Positions 13,368 to 17,473 of a DNA stretch of 17,473 nucleotides are shown one piece after another (position 1 is the stretch's first letter; every line of letters begins with the position of its first letter). This DNA is from Burkholderiaceae bacterium. GTDB taxonomy: Bacteria; Pseudomonadota; Gammaproteobacteria; Burkholderiales; Burkholderiaceae. The notes beneath the pieces were generated by a model. It saw only the letters and a program-made list of their open reading frames with translations. It made no database searches and was not told where the DNA came from. Position numbers and translations under genes: made by a program. The stretch is from assembly GCA_022701845.1 (NCBI GenBank), contig JAKONS010000246.1, positions 1 through 17,473 of the forward strand, given 5' to 3'.

Positions 13368-14372
13368 ATGAAACGACGTACCGCGCTCGCGGCATCGGCA
13401 TCCGCCTGTGCCGCGGCATCCGCCGGGGCGCTCGGCGCCATCGCATCGCTCGCCGCCGGCACCGCCGCGGCGGCCGACTGGCCGTCCCGGCCGATCACCC
13501 TGGTGGTGCCGTTCCCGGCCGGCGGCAGCAGCGACGCCATGGGCCGCCTGGTGGCCCAGCGCCTGGGCGAGCGCCTGGGCCAGCAGGTGATCGTCGACAA
13601 CCGCGCCGGCGCCGGCGGCAACCTGGGCACCGACCTGGTGGTGCGCGCCGCACCCGACGGCTACACGCTGGCCATGTCGACCTCCGGGCCGCTGGCCAAC
13701 AACCGTTTTCTCTACCGCAACATGCCCTTCGACGCGCAGAAGGACCTGGTGCCGGTGATCGCGGTGGCCGAGATCCCGATGGTGATCGCGGTGAATCCCA
13801 GGATCGGCATCCGCACCCTGGCCGCCTTCCTGGAGGCCGCGCGCGCCCGGCCGGGCACGCTCACCCTGGGCAACCCCGGCACCGGCACCATCGGCCACCT
13901 GACCACCGAGGCGCTCAAGTCGCAGGCCCGGGTGGATGTCCTGCCGGTGCCCTACAAGGGCGATGCGCCGGCCATCACCGACGCGGTCGGCGGCACCATC
14001 GACGGCGTGCTGATGCCGGTCACCGCGCTGCTGCCGCAGCTGCAGGCCGGGCGGCTGAAGGCGCTGGCGGTGACCGCGCAGAAGCGCTTTCCCGAACTGC
14101 CCGACGTGCCCACCGCGGCCGAGCAGCAGCTGCCGATCGAGGCCACCACCTGGTTCGCCATCGTCGCGCCGCGCGGCCTGCCGGCGCCGATCCTCGAGCG
14201 CCTGAACCGCGAGGTGGCGGCGGTGCTGGCGCTGCCCGACACCGCGCCGCAGATGGCCCGGCTCGGCGCCTCGGCGCTCGGCGGCACGCCGCGCCAGCTG
14301 GCCCAGCTGATGGCGCGCGACGGCGCCCGCTGGCAGGCGGTCATCGCCGCCGCCCATATCGCCCTCGAATAG
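13368..14372 (+). CDS. Bug/TctC-family periplasmic solute-binding protein 4
   Basis: 334 residues. The long signal MKRRTALAASASACAAASAG continues through an Ala-rich core to a probable cleavage near TAAAA (about 42). It then has WPSRPITLVVPFPAGGSSD, VIVDNRAGAGGNLG, APDGYTLAMSTSGPLANN, VLPVPYKGDAPAITDAVGG, and LPDVPTAAEQQLP. AGGAG at 13355-13359 is eight bases before the ATG. Thirteen bases separate its stop from amidohydrolase 3, so the two are co-expressed. Tandem Bug genes in one operon probably reflect alternative ligands feeding the same membrane pair, or duplication followed by divergence; the proteins differ at many positions, so the duplication is not recent. Confidence 0.95.
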   Translation: MKRRTALAASASACAAASAGALGAIASLAAGTAAAADWPSRPITLVVPFPAGGSSDAMGRLVAQRLGERLGQQVIVDNRAGAGGNLGTDLVVRAAPDGYTLAMSTSGPLANNRFLYRNMPFDAQKDLVPVIAVAEIPMVIAVNPRIGIRTLAAFLEAARARPGTLTLGNPGTGTIGHLTTEALKSQARVDVLPVPYKGDAPAITDAVGGTIDGVLMPVTALLPQLQAGRLKALAVTAQKRFPELPDVPTAAEQQLPIEATTWFAIVAPRGLPAPILERLNREVAAVLALPDTAPQMARLGASALGGTPRQLAQLMARDGARWQAVIAAAHIALE

Positions 14373-14385
14373 GAAAAACCACCCG

Positions 14386-15318
14386 ATGACTTCGCCCCGC
14401 CCGCTCTTCTTCGACGCCCACGCCCACCTGGTCGCCCACGACCAGCAGCGCTATCCGCGCAACCCGCTGAAACGCCCGGCCGACGCGCCCTACCGCCCGC
14501 CGGGGGTGATCGGCGGCCCCGGCGGCTACCACGGCCCCACGCCGCTCAACGAGGTGCCCGATGCGGAGCCGATGCTGCGCTGGATGCGGGAGCAGAACGT
14601 CGACGGCGCGGTGGCGGTGCAGAAGCGCATGGTCTACCGCTACGACAACCGCTACATCCTGGATTCGGCGGCGGCGCATCCCGACCTGTTCGCGGCGGTG
14701 GTGATCCTCGACGCGCAGGACCCGGACACGCCCGACACGGTGCGCCGCCTGATCGACGAGGGCCGCATCGTCGGCCTGCGATTGTTCGGCGGCCGGCAGG
14801 CCGACGGCTCGATGCCCTGGCTGGATTCGCCGCAGGCGCTGCAAGCCTGGAAGGTGATCGACGCGGCCGGCCTGGTGATGGACCTGGAGGTGCTGGCGCA
14901 GGGCGGCGGCGGGCCGTCGATTCCGGCGCTGCTGCGGCTGGCCGACCGGTTCCCGAACGTGCGCATCGTGCTCGACCACCTGCTGGAGCCGGAGATGGAG
15001 GAGGGCGCGCATTTCGGGCTGGACGAGCGCTACGAGACGCTGGGCGGGCGGGAGCGGATATTCCTGAAGTTCACCTCGATCAACCTCGACATCTGCCACG
15101 CCGAGCATGTGCCGGCCGACCGGCTGCTGCGCCGGGCGGTCGACCTGTTCGGCGCCGACCACCTGATGTGGGGCTCCGACATCGGCACCTCTTCCGGCAC
15201 CTACGCCAGCATGGTGCAGCGCATGGTCGACGCGTCGCAGCTGCTGACGCCGGCCGAGCAGCGCGCGGTGTGGCACGACACCGGCCGGGCGGTGTTCGCC
15301 GCGGGAGCGGCTGCATGA
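14386..15318 (+). CDS. COG3618 amidohydrolase-2 family metal hydrolase, copy 3
   Basis: 310-residue TIM-barrel hydrolase, the most divergent of the four copies. Metal-site motifs are FFDAHAHL (D10, H12, H14), IVLDHL (D197, H198), and LMWGSDIG (D265). It lacks the WVKLSG motif of the other copies, having IFLKFTSINLD (225-235) instead, and has an insert around GVIGGPGGYHGPTPLNEVPDAEPM. Its chemistry could be lactone hydrolysis or, as in LigJ-type members of the wider amidohydrolase-2 family, hydration. The start follows AGGAAA (14372-14377). The TGA overlaps the ATG of the aldolase gene, and that tight pairing suggests that its product feeds the aldolase. Confidence 0.9.
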   Translation: MTSPRPLFFDAHAHLVAHDQQRYPRNPLKRPADAPYRPPGVIGGPGGYHGPTPLNEVPDAEPMLRWMREQNVDGAVAVQKRMVYRYDNRYILDSAAAHPDLFAAVVILDAQDPDTPDTVRRLIDEGRIVGLRLFGGRQADGSMPWLDSPQALQAWKVIDAAGLVMDLEVLAQGGGGPSIPALLRLADRFPNVRIVLDHLLEPEMEEGAHFGLDERYETLGGRERIFLKFTSINLDICHAEHVPADRLLRRAVDLFGADHLMWGSDIGTSSGTYASMVQRMVDASQLLTPAEQRAVWHDTGRAVFAAGAAA

Positions 15319-16076
15319 CCATGCCCTACCGCCTGCCCGCCGGCGACGACCACCATGTCGGCACCTTCGTCAAGACCACCTCGGCGCAGGTCGTCGAGAT
15401 CCTGGGCGGCGCCGGGCTCGATTTCGCGGTGCTCGACGCCGAGCACGCGCCCTTCGACCGGGCCGCGCTCGACGCCGCCATGATCGCCGGGCGCGCCACC
15501 GGCCTGCCGCTGTTCGTGCGGGTGCTGGAGCGCAGCGCGGCGGGGCTGCTGTCGGTGCTCGACATGGGCGCGGCCGGCGTGCTGGTGCCGCATGTCGACA
15601 CCGAGCAGGATGCGCGCGAGGTGGTGGCGCACTGCCGCTATGTCGGCGGCGACCGGGGCTATTCCTCGTCGCCGCGGGCGGCCGGCTACGGCGCCCTCGG
15701 CATGCGGGCGGCGATCGCGCAGGGCGACCGCAATGTGGTGGTCTGCCAGATCGAGAGCGTGGAGGCGGTGCGCAACGCGGCGGCCATCGCGGCGGTGCCC
15801 GGCGTCGATGCGCTTTTCATCGGCCGCGCCGACCTGGCGCTGTCGATGGGCCTGCAGAACGCCCAGGACCCGGCGGTGATCGAGGCCACCCTGGCGGTGG
15901 TGCGCCAGACGCTGGCGGCCGGCAAGGCGGTCGGCATGTTCGTCGGCAGCACCGCCGAGCGCGACAAATACCGCGCCCTCGGCGTCGGCTGGTTCGTGCA
16001 GGGGTCGGACCAGGCGATGCTCGGCCAGGCGGCGCAGGCCATCGCCCGCGCGCGGCCGGCGCCGGCGGGCGGCTAG
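15315..16076 (+). CDS. HpcH/HpaI-family class II aldolase/lyase
   Basis: 253-residue metal-dependent aldolase of the HpaI type, cleaving 2-keto-4-hydroxy acids to pyruvate (or a related keto acid) and an aldehyde or keto fragment. Family residues visible are the catalytic His44 in VLDAEHAPFD, Arg69 (FVRV), the GAAGVLVPHVDT barrel segment, RGYSSSPRAAGYG, Glu147 in QIES and Asp173 in GRADLALSMG (divalent metal ligands). Length is normal. It starts in the ATGA overlap with amidohydrolase 3 and stops one base before the GTG of amidohydrolase 4. Other members of the superfamily (CitE-like lyases) act on CoA esters, but the EHAPFD motif favours the HpaI group. It probably performs the last carbon-carbon cleavage of the pathway. 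Confidence 0.93.
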   Translation: MTMPYRLPAGDDHHVGTFVKTTSAQVVEILGGAGLDFAVLDAEHAPFDRAALDAAMIAGRATGLPLFVRVLERSAAGLLSVLDMGAAGVLVPHVDTEQDAREVVAHCRYVGGDRGYSSSPRAAGYGALGMRAAIAQGDRNVVVCQIESVEAVRNAAAIAAVPGVDALFIGRADLALSMGLQNAQDPAVIEATLAVVRQTLAAGKAVGMFVGSTAERDKYRALGVGWFVQGSDQAMLGQAAQAIARARPAPAGG

Positions 16077-16077
16077 C

Positions 16078-16995
16078 GTGGCCGCGGCACCGGGTTCCCT
16101 CGGCAGCGCCGCCGATACCGCGCCGGTCGGCTTCGTGGACTGCCATGCGCATGTCTACGACACCGCCCGCTACCCGTTCGATGCCAGCAGCGGCTTCGAC
16201 CTGGCCGCCAACGAGGTGGGCAGCGCCGAGCAGTTCGCCTGCGTGCTGGACGCGCACGGTTTCACCCACGGCCTGCTGGTGAATCCGCTGGGCGGCTACG
16301 GCACCGAGAACGCCTGCCTGGCCGACGTGCTCGGCCGCTTTGGAGGCCGGTTCAAGGGCGTGGCGGTGATGGCGCACGACGCGCCCGAAGCCGAGTACGA
16401 ACGCCTCGCCCGGGCCGGGGTGATCGGCACCCGCTTCAACCTGAATTTTGAGGCCAGCCCGAGCCTGCATGCGCCCGGTGCCCGGCGCAGCCTGGCGCTG
16501 GCCCGCCGCCACGGCTGGTTCGCCCAGGTGCACTACCAGGGCGACACGCTGGTGCGCGCGCTGCCGGTGCTGCTCGACGCCGGCCTGCCGATCGTGGTCG
16601 ACCACTGCGGCCGGCCCGATGCGGCCGCCGGCCTGCAGCAGCCGGGCTTCCAGGCCCTGCTCGCACTGGGGCGCCAGGGCAACGCGGTGGTGAAGCTGTC
16701 GGGCGCCTTCCGCTTCGGCAACGGTTTTCCCCATACCGATGCCGACCGCTATGCCGCCGCGCTGATCGACGCCTTCACGCTGGACCGCTGCGTCTGGGGC
16801 TCCGACTGGCCCTTCCTGCACGCCACCGAACGCACCGACCACGCCACGCTGCTGCAGGCGCTGCACCGCTGGCTGCCCGACGCCGCCGACCGCCGCCGGG
16901 TGCTGACCGACAACCCGGTGCGGCTGTTCGGTTTCGCGCCGCGGGCGGTCGGCCCGACGCCATCGATCGACCACCACGAAAGCAGCACCCGATGA
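16078..16995 (+). CDS. COG3618 amidohydrolase-2 family metal hydrolase (lactonase-like), copy 4
   Basis: 305 residues from a GTG start one base after the aldolase TAG; no better ATG exists before the barrel. Motifs are VDCHAHVY (D21, H23, H25), AQVHYQG (His152), VVDHCGRP (D175, H176), VVKLSGAFRF, and VWGSDWPFLHATERTDH (D243). GGYGTENACLADVLGRFGGRFKGVAVM is close in layout to copy 2 and to LigI-type pyrone dicarboxylate hydrolases. The C-terminal VRLFGFAP is the common family end. The TGA overlaps the ATG of Bug5. The GTG may lower its translation relative to the aldolase. Lactone hydrolysis is the likely reaction; the substrate is unknown. Confidence 0.9.
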   Translation: MAAAPGSLGSAADTAPVGFVDCHAHVYDTARYPFDASSGFDLAANEVGSAEQFACVLDAHGFTHGLLVNPLGGYGTENACLADVLGRFGGRFKGVAVMAHDAPEAEYERLARAGVIGTRFNLNFEASPSLHAPGARRSLALARRHGWFAQVHYQGDTLVRALPVLLDAGLPIVVDHCGRPDAAAGLQQPGFQALLALGRQGNAVVKLSGAFRFGNGFPHTDADRYAAALIDAFTLDRCVWGSDWPFLHATERTDHATLLQALHRWLPDAADRRRVLTDNPVRLFGFAPRAVGPTPSIDHHESSTR

Positions 16996-17473
16996 ATACG
17001 AGACGCGCCCTGTCGAGCAGCCTGGCCCTGCTGGCGGCCACCGCCTGCGCATGGCCGGCGGGCAGCGCCGTCGCCCAGCCGGTGCCGGCCGACTTTCCGG
17101 CCCGGCCGATCCGCGTCGTCGTGCCCTATGCGGTGGGCGGCGCCGACCTGTACGTGCGGGCGCTGCAGGCGGTGCTGGACCGGCGCGGCGGCCCGACGCT
17201 GGTGGTCGAATCGGTGGTGGGCGCGGGCGGCACCGTCGGCGCGGGGCGGGTCAGGCGCGCTGCGCCCGACGGCTACACCCTGCTGTTCACCGGCACCGGC
17301 GCGCTCACCATCGCGCCGCGGCTGCAGGGCGACAACCTGTCGCCGGCCGACTTCGCCCCGGTGATCAGCCTGCTCAACATTCCCTACGTCGTGGCGCTGC
17401 GCAAGGGCTCGCCGATCCGCAACCCGGCGGATTTCATCGCCTATGTGAAGGCCCATCCCGGCGCGCTCGACTA
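16992..17473 (+). CDS. Bug/TctC-family periplasmic solute-binding protein 5 (partial, runs off right edge)
   Basis: 160 of about 320 residues are visible. The signal MNTRRALSSSLALLAATACA has probable cleavage at AVAQ (about 28-29), then FPARPIRVVVPYAVGGADLY. The usual PF-x-AGG-x-D loop is altered to PYAVGGAD. VVESVVGAGGTVGAG replaces the usual VVDNRPGAGG, and PDGYTLLFTGTGAL and DFIAYVKAHPGALD follow. These changes in the ligand loop suggest a ligand different from Bugs 1-4. It starts in the ATGA overlap with amidohydrolase 4, so here the gene order is hydrolase then Bug, the reverse of the other pairs. Confidence 0.93.
   Translation, partial: MNTRRALSSSLALLAATACAWPAGSAVAQPVPADFPARPIRVVVPYAVGGADLYVRALQAVLDRRGGPTLVVESVVGAGGTVGAGRVRRAAPDGYTLLFTGTGALTIAPRLQGDNLSPADFAPVISLLNIPYVVALRKGSPIRNPADFIAYVKAHPGALD

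Noticed and set aside
12266..13630. Minus-strand 454-codon frame opposite Bug3/Bug4
   Set aside because: Low-complexity composition and crosses two gene boundaries; the plus-strand Bugs are unambiguous.
15817..17052. Minus-strand 411-codon frame opposite the aldolase, amidohydrolase 4 and Bug5
   Set aside because: It spans three plus-strand genes with clear catalytic motifs and has no domain itself.
1..17473. tRNA/rRNA genes, CRISPR arrays, insertion sequences, attachment sites, riboswitches
   Set aside because: No cloverleaf, spaced repeat array, terminal inverted repeat with transposase, or known aptamer core was seen on reading; faint structures could be missed without a covariance search.
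3863..17473. Bug genes as a repeat family from recent duplication
   Set aside because: The shared motifs are family landmarks; the five proteins differ throughout and no long identical DNA blocks were noticed.

Overview
The window is GC-rich (roughly 70% by eye) and densely packed, with many 4-base ATGA stop/start overlaps. It reads like a catabolic accessory region of a Burkholderiales beta-proteobacterium (Bordetella/Achromobacter/Variovorax type). The main reasons are the number of orphan tripartite-tricarboxylate-transporter solute-binding proteins (Bug/TctC family), the beta-proteobacterial trimeric porin, and the mix of COG3618 amidohydrolases with IclR and LysR regulators. No tRNA, rRNA, CRISPR array, insertion sequence or integrase was seen.

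Layout. (1) 1-598, minus strand: the N-terminal part of a general porin, cut by the window edge, with a candidate operator, promoter and 5' stem-loop between 599 and 715. (2) 817-3737, minus strand: LysR regulator, then Bug protein 1, then amidohydrolase 1. (3) 3863-5856, plus strand, divergent from the LysR gene: Bug protein 2 and amidohydrolase 2. (4) 5888-10052, plus strand: two MaoC-fold hydratases, an AMP-forming acyl-CoA ligase, an SDR dehydrogenase and an IclR regulator. (5) 10066-12033, minus strand: SnoaL-like protein, flavin-reductase-like protein, cupin protein. (6) 12335 to the right edge, plus strand, divergent from (5): Bug 3, Bug 4, amidohydrolase 3, HpcH/HpaI aldolase, amidohydrolase 4, and Bug 5 (cut by the right edge).

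How it may work together (inference). A porin admits a small anionic compound, Bug proteins capture it in the periplasm, and a TctAB-type membrane pair (not in the window) carries it inward. COG3618 enzymes, many of whose characterised members are lactonases (LigI, sulfomuconolactone hydrolase, sugar lactonases), hydrolyse ring lactones, and an HpaI-type aldolase releases pyruvate or a similar fragment. A parallel CoA branch (ligase, two hydratases, dehydrogenase) looks like a beta-oxidation-like side-chain or ring-product route. The substrate cannot be read from the sequence. Bug and COG3618 genes form four adjacent pairs.

Most notable observation. Four copies of a 15-bp dyad, TTTC-N7-GAAA (one copy has a single mismatch), lie before the porin gene, the hydratase-ligase operon, the SnoaL operon and the Bug3 operon. 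In each case the centre is 47 bp from the first base of a -10-like hexamer. This looks like one activator regulon joining units (1), (4), (5) and (6). The best candidate owner is the IclR protein encoded at 9240-10052.
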